From assembly GCA_903881475.1 (NCBI GenBank), contig CAIRTK010000079.1, positions 1-35,963 on the forward strand: a stretch of DNA of 35,963 bases, in the 5' to 3' direction. Source of the stretch: an uncultured Opitutia bacterium (lineage in GTDB: Bacteria; Verrucomicrobiota; Verrucomicrobiia; Opitutales; Opitutaceae). Positions 24,662 through 33,143 of this stretch are shown piece by piece; position 1 is the first letter of the stretch; every line of letters starts with the position of its first letter. The position numbers and the translations under genes are program-made. The notes under the pieces were generated by a model, which did not search any database, was not told where the DNA came from, and saw only the letters and a list, made by a program, of their open reading frames with translations.

Positions 24662-26467
24662 CTAGTCCGCGAACCGCCAGGCCGGGACGAAGTCCGGCGG
24701 CAGCAGCTCCTGCTTCAGGTGCGCGCGGACCATTTCGATCGGCATGCTGCCGCCCTGCATGATGCCGTCGTGAAACTGCCGGTCGGTCATCCGGCCCGGG
24801 GTTACGAGTTCGGCGTGCAGCGCCCGGAGCTGCAGTGCGCCCATCATGTAGCCGACCTGGTAGAGCGGCGAGTAATCGCCGTTGAAGGAACGGCGCACCT
24901 CGCCGGTCGCGCTCGCGCGCTCGTGGCCCACGCGGTCGACGAGGAAGTCGATGCATTGCTGCGGCGTCCATTTGCCGAGGTGGAAGTTGAGCGAGAAGAT
25001 GATCCGCGCGCAGCGGTGCGTGCGCCAGAACAGCATGCCGATCCGGTCCTCGGGCGAACGCGGGAAGTGCAGGTCCCACATCTGGAACTCCCACCACAAC
25101 GCCCAGCCCTCCACCCAGAAGGGCGTGGTGAAGAGCTCGCGGTGCTGGTTGACGCGGGCCTGGTAGTAATACTGCAGATGGTGGCCGGGCAGCAGCTCGT
25201 GGAAGACGGTCGCCCGGGCAAAGTGGATGTTGTTCGCCCGCAGGCTCTGCAGCTTCTCATCCTCGTCCATCGTGTCCGTCGGGTAGGACACGAGGATGTC
25301 ATTTCCGCCGAGGAAGAACGGCGCCACCTTTTGCTGGGCCGGCGGCATCATGCGCAGGCGCCAGATGTCCGCGGCCAGCGGCGGGATCGTCACCAGCTGG
25401 CGGTCTTCCACGAACTTGATGGCCTCCAGCGCCAGGTCGCGCACCAGCTCGGGCTGGTGGCCGGGCTCCACATAGTCCTGCTTCACCTTTTCCAGCGCCG
25501 CCTTCCAGTCGTCGCCATAGCCCATCTCGCGGGCCGCCCGCTTCCATTCCGCGTCGCACCAGGCGAACTCGCGGTTGGCGATGGCGATCAGCTCCTCGGG
25601 CGTGTACGGGATCATCTCGTGCTGGAGTTCCGCCACCAGGCCATCCCGGCCGATCGGATCGCCGATGATCGGCTCGTCCTTGCCCGGTTCCACGCCCACG
25701 ATTTTTTCCCGGAGGAATTTCCCGTAGCCGTCCAGCGCCTCGCCCAGCGCCTTGTAGGGCGCCCGGTTCCACCAGCTGAAGACCGGATCGTAGCCATCGT
25801 AGTGCTTGAACCAGTCGTCGAGCGACTTCCGCAGGTCCGTCAGGCGGTTGGCCGCGCGATAGGCGATGATGCGCGTGGTGGTGATCGGGAGGGGCCCGGC
25901 TTCGGGGGCTCCCTTCGCCGCCTTCAATGCCGCCTCGAGCCCCGCCCGGGCCTCCTCGAGTTCCAGGCGCATCCGGGCCAGCGCGGCCGCCGTGGCCTTG
26001 CCGTCCACCGGCTGCATCATTCGCCGGGATTCCTGCAGCTGGGCGATGGACTCCGCAAACGGCAGCAGCGGCGCCGTCTCCTGCGCGCGCTTTTCCTCCC
26101 GGTCAAGCAGGCGCAGCTCGTACGTGAGCTGCGAGCGCAGGAGCGTGGCGTCGATCCGACCCTCGGGCCCGAGCGTGAGGAAGGCCACTTGCCCGAGCCG
26201 CTGCTGCCAGGCCTGGTAAAATTCCCGCATCCGCCGCCGGTACAGCGCCGAGTTCTTCACGCTGTAGAAGCGCTGCAGTTCCGCCCGGTCGGTCTCGAAG
26301 CGCTCAACCAGCTCGCGCAGTTCGCTCGAGGCGGGCTTGGTCAGCTCCGCCAGCTCGGGCGGCACGTAATCCGCGGTGGCCCGCGTGGCGACCGGCGCGG
26401 GATCCGCCGCCAGCACGACGGAGCCAAACATGACCAGCAGGGCGGGAATCAGGCGGTGGGAGGGCAT
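24662..26467 (-). CDS. Exported DUF885-family zinc metallopeptidase-like protein
   Basis: The 601-residue precursor starts at ATG 26467 with a signal peptide (hydrophobic core LIPALLVMFGSVVLA, cleavage before ADPAP). The DUF885 zinc-binding motif is H423-ELLPGH429-H, with the downstream glutamate region WVEGWALWWE (451-460), the pattern of gluzincin-type metallopeptidases. The N-terminal half is helical and charged. DUF885 proteins are commonly exported and a few have been shown to be carboxypeptidases or dipeptidases; substrate unknown here. A longer frame reaching 26509 adds MRLTIRGGPAVVGG before the natural signal peptide and is unlikely. It stands between ilvA and the TonB receptor gene, all on one strand but separated by hairpins. 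Confidence 0.88.
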   Translation of the reverse strand: MPSHRLIPALLVMFGSVVLAADPAPVATRATADYVPPELAELTKPASSELRELVERFETDRAELQRFYSVKNSALYRRRMREFYQAWQQRLGQVAFLTLGPEGRIDATLLRSQLTYELRLLDREEKRAQETAPLLPFAESIAQLQESRRMMQPVDGKATAAALARMRLELEEARAGLEAALKAAKGAPEAGPLPITTTRIIAYRAANRLTDLRKSLDDWFKHYDGYDPVFSWWNRAPYKALGEALDGYGKFLREKIVGVEPGKDEPIIGDPIGRDGLVAELQHEMIPYTPEELIAIANREFAWCDAEWKRAAREMGYGDDWKAALEKVKQDYVEPGHQPELVRDLALEAIKFVEDRQLVTIPPLAADIWRLRMMPPAQQKVAPFFLGGNDILVSYPTDTMDEDEKLQSLRANNIHFARATVFHELLPGHHLQYYYQARVNQHRELFTTPFWVEGWALWWEFQMWDLHFPRSPEDRIGMLFWRTHRCARIIFSLNFHLGKWTPQQCIDFLVDRVGHERASATGEVRRSFNGDYSPLYQVGYMMGALQLRALHAELVTPGRMTDRQFHDGIMQGGSMPIEMVRAHLKQELLPPDFVPAWRFAD

Positions 26468-26550
26468 GCCCCCGACTACAGCCGGCCCACCCCGGATGGT
26501 CAAACGCACAGGCGCGCCTGGCGGCGGTTCCGTTGGGAATCGCTGTTGGA

Positions 26551-26572
26551 CGGCGGATCTGCAGATCCGCCG
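26551..26572. repeat. 22-bp perfect palindrome
   Basis: The 22 bases read identically on both strands, centred on CTGCAG between 26561 and 26562. It lies in the gap between the TonB receptor stop and the DUF885 start. It may add to the terminator next to it or be a protein-binding site. Confidence 0.5.
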
Positions 26573-26580
26573 GTTTGAAA

Positions 26581-26611
26581 GGTGGGGCTCATCCGGAGGA
26601 TTCGCCCCACC
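26581..26611 (-). terminator. Hairpin after the TonB receptor gene
   Basis: GGTGGGGC (26581-26588) pairs with GCCCCACC (26604-26611), and inside it ATCC (26591-26594) pairs with GGAT (26598-26601). It begins 18 bp after the receptor stop codon on the minus strand, the usual place for a terminator. There is no clear T-run. Confidence 0.55.
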
Positions 26612-26628
26612 CTCGTAAATTTAGCTTC

Positions 26629-28500
26629 TCAGAATTTCCACTCCGCACCCCCGAACGCCCCGAAGCCGAGCGCCGGGTAGCCGTTCACCGGCTCGTATTT
26701 CTCGTCGAGGAGGTTCTCAAGCCGCACCTTCAGGGCGAAACGCTGGTTCACCTGCCAGGCCGCGTACAAGCGCACCACCGTGTAGGCCGGGGAGTTGACC
26801 GTCAGATAGGTCTGCGCATCGACATCCTGTTCCCCGGCAACGTACACCAGGCCCGCCCCGGCGCTGACCCCGTGGCCGAAATCATGCCAGAGGTCCGCGT
26901 TGACCGAGTTCCGCGGACGGCGGAGCAGCCGGGTGCCCTGCGTGAGGTCGTTGGCCTCCAGGTAGGTGTAGGCCAGCCTCGCCTTGACGGCGTCCCCGAG
27001 CGTGGTCTGGGCCGCCACCTCGACTCCGCTCGTGCGGGCTTGGTCGACATTTTCCACCGTGCTCGGGAAGACGGCAAAATTATAGACGATCAGGTCCGTG
27101 AAATCCGTCTGGAACCACGTCACGCTGAGCGTGCCGCGTTTCTCCGGCAGATAGTAGTCCACCCCGGCATCCCATCCCCTCGCCTTCTCCGGCCGCAGGT
27201 TCGGGTTGCCGACGTAATACGCGCTCTGGCCGTAGAGATCGAGGAATCCCGGCGAACGGAAGCCCGTGCCGTAGCTCGACCGGAACTTGAGCGCGCGATG
27301 GGCAACCAGCCACGCCGCCGTCATCCGGCCCGTGGTGGCATGACCGAAGGTGTCGAAGTCGTCGTTGCGCAGCCCCGCGGTCAGGAAGACATTCTCCACC
27401 GGCGTGATCTCGTCCTGCACGAAGAACGCGAGCAGCGACTGGCTCTTGTCGATGTCGCCGAAGCCGGTGTTGATCGTGTGGTTCTCCTCCGCCGTCAGCC
27501 CGGCCGTGATGCGCTGGTGCTCCAGCCCGGTGAAAGTGTTCTGCCAGTCCAGCACGACCCGCTGGTTCTTGACGACGCTGATGTCGGGCGGCTGGCCCGG
27601 GGTCGGCTCGTCGGCGACGAAGCGGCGGTCCTGTCCACCCAGCGTCACATGCGACGTGAACGTGTCGGAGGCCTTCACCTCGGCGAAGGCCGTGACCAGC
27701 AGGTTGTCCTCCCGGTCCTGGTTATAGGGATTGTTCGTGAAGCGGTCGCCGGGATCCCCGTACACGCCCTCGAACCAGCGCAGCGTGCCGCCGACCGCGA
27801 CCGCGGCGTTCAGCGTGCGGTCCAGCCGGAGCGTGACGTTGGTGCTGTCGAAGGAATTGTTGACCCGGGCATTGTCGGTATGCCCGCCTTCCGCGGAGAA
27901 ATTATACGCCCACCCCGAGTTCGCCGGCGCCCCCTGGGCCGCCACCGACCCCTGCACCGTGCTGTAGCTGCCGGCCTCCACGCCGATGCTCCCGGACGGA
28001 TCGCCGGTGCCGCGCTGGGAGCGCAGCGAGATGACGCCGCCGACCGCCTCACCGCCGTACAGCGTGCTTTGCGGACCGTGCGCCACCTCCAGGCTGTCGC
28101 ACGCCCCGAGGCAAGCCCCGCCAAGAAATACGGCGTAATCCGTGTTCGGGTCGTTGAGCCGCAGGCCGTCGACCAGGAACAGCGTCTGGTTCGAGTTGGC
28201 CCCGCGCAGGAAAATCGACGTACTGGCGCCGGGTGCGCCCGAGGGAAACAGCGGGGCGCCCGCCACGCCGCCGAGGGCTTGGGCGAGCGAGGTGATCTGC
28301 TCCCGCGCCAGGTCGGCGCCGGCCAGCACATCGACGGCGCTGCCCACGGTCTGGGGGGCGGACGGCGTGCGCGTCGCCGTGGTAATGAACGGCTCGAGTT
28401 GGTCAGGCGGCGTCTGGCCGCGAACGGTGGTAAGCGCCAGGAAGGCGCCGAGGACAAGCAAGGCCCGGCGCGGAAAACGCGCCCGTGGTTGGGGATTCAT
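26629..28500 (-). CDS. btuB: TonB-dependent outer-membrane receptor, BtuB-like (cobalamin)
   Basis: The 623-residue precursor starts at ATG 28500 (signal peptide core RRALLVLGAFLALTTVRG). A TonB-box-like segment (EPFITTATRTP) is followed by a plug domain (about 45-150, including SIFLRGANSNQTLFLVDGLRLNDPN and GPQSTLYGGEAVGGVISL) and a beta barrel that ends with a terminal Phe (GAEWKF), as outer-membrane proteins do. E. coli BtuB is 614 residues. The cobalamin assignment rests mainly on the riboswitch immediately upstream on the same strand (28643-28878), with BtuB-like plug sequence in support. It should import B12 compounds across the outer membrane using TonB energy. No btuCDF genes are adjacent. 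The upstream extension to 28548 runs through the leader and was discarded. Confidence 0.92.
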   Translation of the reverse strand: MNPQPRARFPRRALLVLGAFLALTTVRGQTPPDQLEPFITTATRTPSAPQTVGSAVDVLAGADLAREQITSLAQALGGVAGAPLFPSGAPGASTSIFLRGANSNQTLFLVDGLRLNDPNTDYAVFLGGACLGACDSLEVAHGPQSTLYGGEAVGGVISLRSQRGTGDPSGSIGVEAGSYSTVQGSVAAQGAPANSGWAYNFSAEGGHTDNARVNNSFDSTNVTLRLDRTLNAAVAVGGTLRWFEGVYGDPGDRFTNNPYNQDREDNLLVTAFAEVKASDTFTSHVTLGGQDRRFVADEPTPGQPPDISVVKNQRVVLDWQNTFTGLEHQRITAGLTAEENHTINTGFGDIDKSQSLLAFFVQDEITPVENVFLTAGLRNDDFDTFGHATTGRMTAAWLVAHRALKFRSSYGTGFRSPGFLDLYGQSAYYVGNPNLRPEKARGWDAGVDYYLPEKRGTLSVTWFQTDFTDLIVYNFAVFPSTVENVDQARTSGVEVAAQTTLGDAVKARLAYTYLEANDLTQGTRLLRRPRNSVNADLWHDFGHGVSAGAGLVYVAGEQDVDAQTYLTVNSPAYTVVRLYAAWQVNQRFALKVRLENLLDEKYEPVNGYPALGFGAFGGAEWKF

Positions 28501-28535
28501 GGATTTCTGCAGGTTGAGCTGGGCAAGAGCAGAAA

Positions 28536-28561
28536 CCCCCGGCCGCAAAAACGGCCGGAGC
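28536..28561 (-). promoter_or_regulatory. Hairpin just upstream of btuB, possible expression platform
   Basis: CCGGCCG (28539-28545) pairs with CGGCCGG (28552-28558) around a six-base loop. On the minus strand it is followed by GGGGTTTCTGC, 38 bp before the ATG. It could be the terminator controlled by the upstream riboswitch, but the T-run is weak. Confidence 0.45.
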
Positions 28562-28607
28562 CACCACCCTCACCTTCATTTGGCGATGAAGTTTTGCGAA
28601 GCGGAAC

Positions 28608-28627
28608 GGGCCGCCTGAAGGCGGTCC
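28608..28627 (-). promoter_or_regulatory. Second hairpin between riboswitch and btuB
   Basis: An 8-bp stem (28608-28615 with 28620-28627, one G-U pair) closes a four-base loop, 15 bp downstream of the riboswitch 3' end. Its distance makes it a candidate for structure that switches with the aptamer. No T-run follows, so translation control is as likely as termination. Confidence 0.4.
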
Positions 28628-28642
28628 GGCCGTTTGCGTGAG

Positions 28643-28878
28643 CCTCCCGGGGGCAGATGTTCGGACTCCGCATATGTCGCGGACGGGGTTCAAATCCCGT
28701 CCGCATCCTCGCCCCTCGCCTTCACCGGCACTTGCGTGCCGATTGGCTTTCCCGCCGGGTCTGGCCGGCGGCGTGGGTTCGTGATGCGTTACCGCAGCGC
28801 AACTGTGGCCGGTTTTCACGGCCTTCCCTGTTTCCCGAAAGTTAAGGAAAGAACGTCAGACCCCGGCACCTTGGGAAG
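28643..28878 (-). ncRNA. Cobalamin riboswitch
   Basis: Reading the minus strand from 28878, the known B12-aptamer elements appear in order: a closing stem CTTCCC (28878-28873) that pairs with GGGAGG (28648-28643); AAGGTGCC; GGGAAACAGGGAA followed by GGCCGTGAAAACC; GGCCACAGTTGCGC (the conserved CxACTGT-like strand); the GGCGGGAAAGCC... B12-box region; and near the 3' end GAGTCCGAACATCTGCC, matching the family's 'GAGTCxGxAxAxCTGCC' ending. The length, about 236 nt, is normal. It should bind adenosyl- or hydroxo-cobalamin and reduce btuB expression when B12 is plentiful. A 7-bp stem inside (about 28681-28702) resembles a tRNA T-arm by chance. Confidence 0.93.
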
Positions 28879-28904
28879 CCGGCCGGGCGCGTGCAAGCTA
28901 AACC

Positions 28905-28928
28905 ATGAATCAACGTATAAGGATTCAT
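28905..28928. promoter_or_regulatory. Inverted repeat in the btuB/metH divergent promoter
   Basis: ATGAATC (28905-28911) and GATTCAT (28922-28928) are separated by 10 bases. The site lies 54 bp upstream of the first metH gene and 27 bp upstream of the riboswitch on the other strand, in the AT-richest part of the gap. It could be an operator for either or both transcripts; the regulator is unknown. Confidence 0.45.
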
Positions 28929-28981
28929 AGATATGTTACTTGCCAAACCGGGCCTCTGCCTATGTTTTATCCGCTCACTTC

Positions 28982-30055
28982 ATGTCCGCCTCCGCTCCCT
29001 ATCCCGCCCCCTCGACCGAGGCACTCCACGCGCTGTTCGCGAGCCGCATCGCCATCCTGGACGGCGCGATGGGCACGATGATCCAGGACCGCCAGCTCAC
29101 CGAGGCGGATTTCCGCGGCGAACGCTTTCAGGCCCACCCCCACGATCTCCGCGGCAATAACGACCTGCTCTCGCTCACCCGCCCCGATGTCATCGAGGCC
29201 ATTCATCTGGCTTATTTCGAGGCCGGCGCCGATCTCGTCGAGACCAACACCTTCAATTCCACCGCCATCTCCCAGGCCGACTATCGGACCGAGGCGCTCG
29301 TCCCCGAGATGAACCTCGCCTCCGCGCGGCTCGCCCGCCGCGCCGCCGACCGCGCCACCGCGCAGCTCGGCCGGCCCTGCTTTGTCGCCGGCGCCCTCGG
29401 CCCCACCAATCGCACCGCGTCGATGTCGCCTGACGTCAACCGCCCCGATTTCCGCGCCGTCACCTTCGACGTCCTCGTCGCGGCCTATCTCGAGCAGGCC
29501 CGCGCCCTCGTCGCCGGCGGGGTCGACGCGTTCCTCGTTGAGACGATCTTCGACACCCTCAACGCCAAGGCCGCGCTCTTTGCCCTGGAACAGCTGTTCG
29601 ACGAGACCGGCGTGCGCCTGCCCGTGATGATCTCCGTCACCATCACCGACGCCTCCGGCCGCACGCTCTCCGGCCAGACGGTCGGCGCGTTCTACCACAG
29701 CATCCGCCACGCGCGGCCCTTCAGCCTCGGCATCAATTGCGCGCTCGGCGGCGCGCAGATGAGGCCGTACATCGAGGAACTCGCCGGCCTCGCCGACTGC
29801 TACGTCAGCTGCTACCCGAACGCCGGACTGCCCAACGCCTTTGGCGGCTACGACGAATCGCCCGCCGACATGGCCGCGGTGCTCGGCGATTTCGCCGCGC
29901 AGGGCTGGCTCAACCTCGTCGGCGGCTGCTGCGGCTCCACGCCCGCCCACATCGCCGCCATCGCCGCCGCCGTCCGCAAATCCCCGCCGCGTGCCGTTCC
30001 CTCCCACTCCGCCACGATGCGCCTCAGCGGCCTTGAGCCGCTGACCATCTCGTGA
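28982..30055 (+). CDS. metH: Methionine synthase, homocysteine-binding module (split MetH, part 1)
   Basis: The 357-residue protein matches the N-terminal module of cobalamin-dependent methionine synthase: [11 protein letters not shown] near the N-terminus, [38 protein letters not shown], and the zinc-binding cysteines, one in LGINCALGG and a pair in [11 protein letters not shown]. It binds zinc-activated homocysteine, which accepts a methyl group from methylcobalamin. The sequence ends at [11 protein letters not shown], the point where single-chain MetH continues into the pterin domain, so this is a free-standing module and not a degraded end. The start ATG 28982 is chosen over an in-frame TTG at 28940. 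It should form a complex with the product of the next gene, 145 bp downstream, to give a functional enzyme. Confidence 0.93.
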   Translation: MSASAPYPAPSTEALHALFASRIAILDGAMGTMIQDRQLTEADFRGERFQAHPHDLRGNNDLLSLTRPDVIEAIHLAYFEAGADLVETNTFNSTAISQADYRTEALVPEMNLASARLARRAADRATAQLGRPCFVAGALGPTNRTASMSPDVNRPDFRAVTFDVLVAAYLEQARALVAGGVDAFLVETIFDTLNAKAALFALEQLFDETGVRLPVMISVTITDASGRTLSGQTVGAFYHSIRHARPFSLGINCALGGAQMRPYIEELAGLADCYVSCYPNAGLPNAFGGYDESPADMAAVLGDFAAQGWLNLVGGCCGSTPAHIAAIAAAVRKSPPRAVPSHSATMRLSGLEPLTIS

Positions 30056-30063
30056 ACGAGATG

Positions 30064-30196
30064 GAAGCTCGGATTTTGAAGCTCGAAGCACAAGGGAAGA
30101 CCCGATGAAGAAAATTCAAATTGAAGCACCTGCAGCCCGTTGGATCCTGGAGCTTGGAAGCTCCCTCGTGCTTCGTACTTCTCGTTTCGTGCTTTA
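30064..30196 (+). repeat. 7-bp-period degenerate repeats filling the gap between the metH genes
   Basis: The gap is largely made of seven-base units. GAAGCTC recurs at 30064 and 30078, with GAAGCAC at 30085. From 30141 on, about eight units stay in one 7-bp phase: TGGATCC, TGGAGCT, TGGAAGC at 30141-30161, then after one divergent unit TGCTTCG (30169), TACTTCT, CGTTTCG, TGCTTTA, ending at 30196. The tract stops 4 bp before the second metH ATG, so it occupies the place of a ribosome binding site; none is seen. All frames through it contain stops or shift, and the two metH genes are in different frames. Confidence 0.75.
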
Positions 30197-30200
30197 ACTA

Positions 30201-32915
30201 ATGCGCAACAGCGGTTCCCAGTTTCTCATCGTCGGCGAGCGCACCAACATCACCGGCTCGCCCAAGTTCGCCAAGGCACTCAAGGCCGGAGACTGGGACG
30301 CCTGCCTCGCCATCGCGCGCCAGCAGGTCGAGAGCGGCGCCAACCTGATCGACGTCAATGTCGACGAGGCCCTGATCGAGGGCGAGCCGACGATGGTGAA
30401 GTTCCTCAACCTCATCGCCGCCGAGCCGGAGATTTCCCGCGTGCCGGTCATGATCGACTCCTCCAAGTGGAGCGTCCTCGAGGCCGGCCTGAAATGCCTC
30501 CAGGGCAAGGGCATCGTCAACTCCATCTCCCTGAAGGACGGCGAGGCCGAGTTCCTCCGCCGCGCAAAGCTCCTGATGCGCTACGGCGCCGCCGCGGTGG
30601 TCATGGCCTTCGACGAGCAGGGCCAGGCCGCCACCCGCGACGAGAAGGTCCGCATCTGCACGCGCGCGTACCGGCTCCTCGTGGACCGGCTCGGCTTCCC
30701 GCCCGAGGACATCGTCTTCGACCCGAATATCCTCACCGTCGCCACCGGCATCGAGGAGCACAACAACTACGCCGTCGATTTCTTCGAGGCCACAAGGATC
30801 ATCAAGGCCACCCTGCCCCTCGCCAAGGTCTCCGGCGGCGTCTCCAACGTCTCGTTCTCCTTCCGCGGCAACAATCCCGTGCGCGAGGCGATCCACGCCG
30901 TGTTCCTGTACCATGCCATCCGCGCCGGCCTCGACATGGCCATCGTCAACGCCGGCATGCTCGGCGTGTATGAGGAAATCCCCAGGGACCTGCTCGAGCG
31001 CGTCGAGGACGTCATCCTCAACCGCCGCCCCGACGCCACCGAGCGCCTGGTCTCCTACGCCGACGAGCTTAAGGCCGCCTCCGCCGGAGCAATCGGAAAT
31101 CAAGAATCGAAAATCGAAAGTGCCGACGCCTGGAGACACGGCAGCGTCGAGGAGCGCCTGTCCCACGCGCTGGTGAAGGGCATCGACACCTTTATCGAGG
31201 CCGACACCGAGGAGGCCCGCCTGCTCACCGCCAAATACCCGCGCCCGCTCAACATCATCGAGGGGCCGCTCATGGACGGCATGCGCGTCGTCGGTGATCT
31301 CTTCGGCGCCGGGAAGATGTTCCTCCCCCAGGTCGTGAAGTCCGCGCGCGTGATGAAGAAATCCGTCGCCTACCTCACGCCGTTCATGGAGGAGGAAAAA
31401 CGCCTCCACGTCGCCGGCGGCGGCACGGCCCGCGCCCAGGGCCGCGTCGTCATGGCCACGGTCAAGGGCGACGTCCATGACATCGGCAAGAACATCGTCG
31501 GCGTCGTCCTCGCCTGTAACAACTACGAGGTGATCGACCTCGGCGTCATGGTGCCATGCGACAAAATCCTCGCCACCGCGCGGGAAAAGCAGGCCGACAT
31601 CATCGGGCTCTCCGGCCTCATCACGCCGTCCCTCGACGAGATGGTCCACGTCGCGAAGGAGATGAAGCGCACCGGCCTCAACCTGCCGCTGCTAGTCGGC
31701 GGCGCCACCACCAGCGCCGCCCACACCGCCGTCAAGGTCGCCCCCGAGTACGGCGAGCCCGTCGTCCACGTGCTCGACGCCTCGCGCGTGATCGGCGTGG
31801 TGTCCGCATTGCTCAATCCTGACAGCAAGCCCGCCTTCGCCGCCGAGAACCGGGGCAAACAGGACCGCCAGCGCACCGAATTTGCCGACCGCCGCAACAC
31901 CCGCAAACTCCTCCCGCTCGCGGAGGCCCGCGCCCGCCTGCAGCCGACGGATTGGGCAACGGTCGATATCCCAAAGCCCGAGTTCCTCGGCCCCAAGATC
32001 TTCTCCTCAGATCCTTCCTCTCTCGTCACTGGTCACACGTCACTCGTCACACTCGCAGAAATCTCCGATTTCATCGACTGGGGCCCCTTCTTCAGCGCCT
32101 GGGAACTCCACGGCCGCTTTCCCGACATCCTGACCGACTCCGTCGTCGGCGAGGAGGCCACCAAGCTCTTCGCCGAGGCGAAAACGATGCTCGCGCGCAT
32201 CATCGCGGAGAAACGCTACACCGCGAAGGCGGTCATCGGTTTCTGGCCGGCGAACAGCGTCGGCGACGATATTGAGGTCTATGCGGATGATTCCCGGGCC
32301 ACGGTTCTAAAGACATTCCATTTCCTTCGGCAGCAAAACGAAAAGCCCGCCGGCCAGTTCCAGCACTGCCTCGCCGACTACATCGCGCCGAAAGACTCGG
32401 GGCGCATCGATTACCTCGGCGGCTTCGCCGTGACGAGCGGCCACGGCGTCGAGGAATTCGCCAAGGAGTTCGAGGCGCAGCACGACGACTATTCCGCCAT
32501 CATGGCCAAGGCGCTGGGCGACCGGCTGGCCGAGGCGCTCGCCGAGCTGATGCACAAGAAAGCGCGCGACTTCTGCGGCTACGGGAAGACCGAGAACCTG
32601 GAGATGAAGGACATCATCCGCGAAAAATACCGCGGCATCCGCCCCGCCCCCGGCTATCCCGCCTGCCCCGACCACACCGAGAAGCCGCCGCTGTTTGCCC
32701 TGCTCGACGCTCCCGCCACTACCGGCATCACCCTGACCGAGAGCAACGCGATGTTCCCGGCTAGCAGCGTGAGCGGCATGTATTTCAATCACCCCGACTC
32801 CAAATACTTCGCCGTCGGCAAGCTCGGCAAAGACCAGGTCGGGGAATACGCCGCGCGCAAGGGTATCGCTCTAGAGGAAGCCGAAAAGTGGCTGGCTCCT
32901 TACTTGGATTATTAG
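30201..32915 (+). CDS. metH: Methionine synthase, pterin, cobalamin and reactivation modules (split MetH, part 2)
   Basis: The 904-residue protein contains, in order, the methyltetrahydrofolate-binding domain (about 5-290; [23 protein letters not shown]), the four-helix cap (about 311-405), the B12 Rossmann domain with cobalt-ligand H426 in GDVHDIGKN (about 410-545), and the AdoMet-dependent reactivation domain (about 620-904; R813-PAPGY818, CPDHTEK). It transfers the methyl group from 5-methyl-THF via cobalamin to homocysteine on the partner protein. Two linkers contain repeat-derived peptide: residues about 297-309 and 603-617. The ATG at 30201 lies directly after a repeat tract and lacks a ribosome binding site. 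Together with part 1 it equals the size of one-chain MetH (E. coli 1227). Confidence 0.96.
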   Translation: MRNSGSQFLIVGERTNITGSPKFAKALKAGDWDACLAIARQQVESGANLIDVNVDEALIEGEPTMVKFLNLIAAEPEISRVPVMIDSSKWSVLEAGLKCLQGKGIVNSISLKDGEAEFLRRAKLLMRYGAAAVVMAFDEQGQAATRDEKVRICTRAYRLLVDRLGFPPEDIVFDPNILTVATGIEEHNNYAVDFFEATRIIKATLPLAKVSGGVSNVSFSFRGNNPVREAIHAVFLYHAIRAGLDMAIVNAGMLGVYEEIPRDLLERVEDVILNRRPDATERLVSYADELKAASAGAIGNQESKIESADAWRHGSVEERLSHALVKGIDTFIEADTEEARLLTAKYPRPLNIIEGPLMDGMRVVGDLFGAGKMFLPQVVKSARVMKKSVAYLTPFMEEEKRLHVAGGGTARAQGRVVMATVKGDVHDIGKNIVGVVLACNNYEVIDLGVMVPCDKILATAREKQADIIGLSGLITPSLDEMVHVAKEMKRTGLNLPLLVGGATTSAAHTAVKVAPEYGEPVVHVLDASRVIGVVSALLNPDSKPAFAAENRGKQDRQRTEFADRRNTRKLLPLAEARARLQPTDWATVDIPKPEFLGPKIFSSDPSSLVTGHTSLVTLAEISDFIDWGPFFSAWELHGRFPDILTDSVVGEEATKLFAEAKTMLARIIAEKRYTAKAVIGFWPANSVGDDIEVYADDSRATVLKTFHFLRQQNEKPAGQFQHCLADYIAPKDSGRIDYLGGFAVTSGHGVEEFAKEFEAQHDDYSAIMAKALGDRLAEALAELMHKKARDFCGYGKTENLEMKDIIREKYRGIRPAPGYPACPDHTEKPPLFALLDAPATTGITLTESNAMFPASSVSGMYFNHPDSKYFAVGKLGKDQVGEYAARKGIALEEAEKWLAPYLDY
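31091..31121 (+). repeat. AATCNNN heptamer tract inside metH (pterin/cap linker)
   Basis: Four consecutive seven-base units beginning AATC (31091, 31098, 31105, 31112) form an AT-rich island in very GC-rich coding DNA. It is translated in frame as [10 protein letters not shown], in the linker between the pterin domain (ending [11 protein letters not shown]) and the cap domain (starting [10 protein letters not shown]). E. coli MetH has an unrelated linker of similar length there. Confidence 0.8.
32023..32050 (+). repeat. NNGTCAC heptamer tract inside metH (B12/reactivation linker)
   Basis: Four exact-period units ending GTCAC occupy 32023-32029, 32030-32036, 32037-32043 and 32044-32050. Translation gives [10 protein letters not shown], i.e. 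the start of a heptapeptide repeat (21 bp is seven codons). It sits between the B12 domain and the reactivation domain ([11 protein letters not shown]). Confidence 0.8.
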
Positions 32916-32945
32916 GGTGTTTCTTCAAACCCCGTTTTGATTTTT

Positions 32946-33034
32946 GTCATTCTGAGCGTAGCGAAGAATCCAGTGAGAGGTCGCTGTGGGGTTCGATTCT
33001 ATCCAACTGGATTCTTCACTTCGTTCAGAATGAC
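32946..33034. repeat. 89-bp imperfect palindrome, GTCATTCTGAGCG family; likely metH terminator
   Basis: The left arm (32946-32974) and right arm (33006-33034) are 29 bases long and inverse-complementary with three mismatches, around a 31-base loop. It begins 30 bp after the metH stop. Its core GTCATTCTGAGCG also occurs at 16955 and, shortened, at 24628. This type of palindrome is widespread in bacteria as a mobile intergenic repeat; here it can end the metH transcript. Confidence 0.75.
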
Positions 33035-33143
33035 AATCCGGGTTTGAAGACCTAACCTAATCTAGGCGGGCCTGACCGCCGCAGCCTTCGCGAAGGCGGA
33101 TGCCTTCGAAAATTGCGTTGTCTGGCCGGCCGGTTGACGCACC

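Noticed and set aside
24719-28641. Long plus-strand frames opposite the DUF885 and TonB receptor genes
   Set aside because: Same antisense composition effect (Arg/His/Val/Glu-rich), no family similarity, and no signal peptide or motif.
28676-28706. tRNA- or tmRNA-like sequence (stem with GTTCAAATC loop)
   Set aside because: The stem is 7 bp with an 8-base loop and no acceptor, D-arm or CCA fits. On the opposite strand it is an internal stem of the cobalamin riboswitch.
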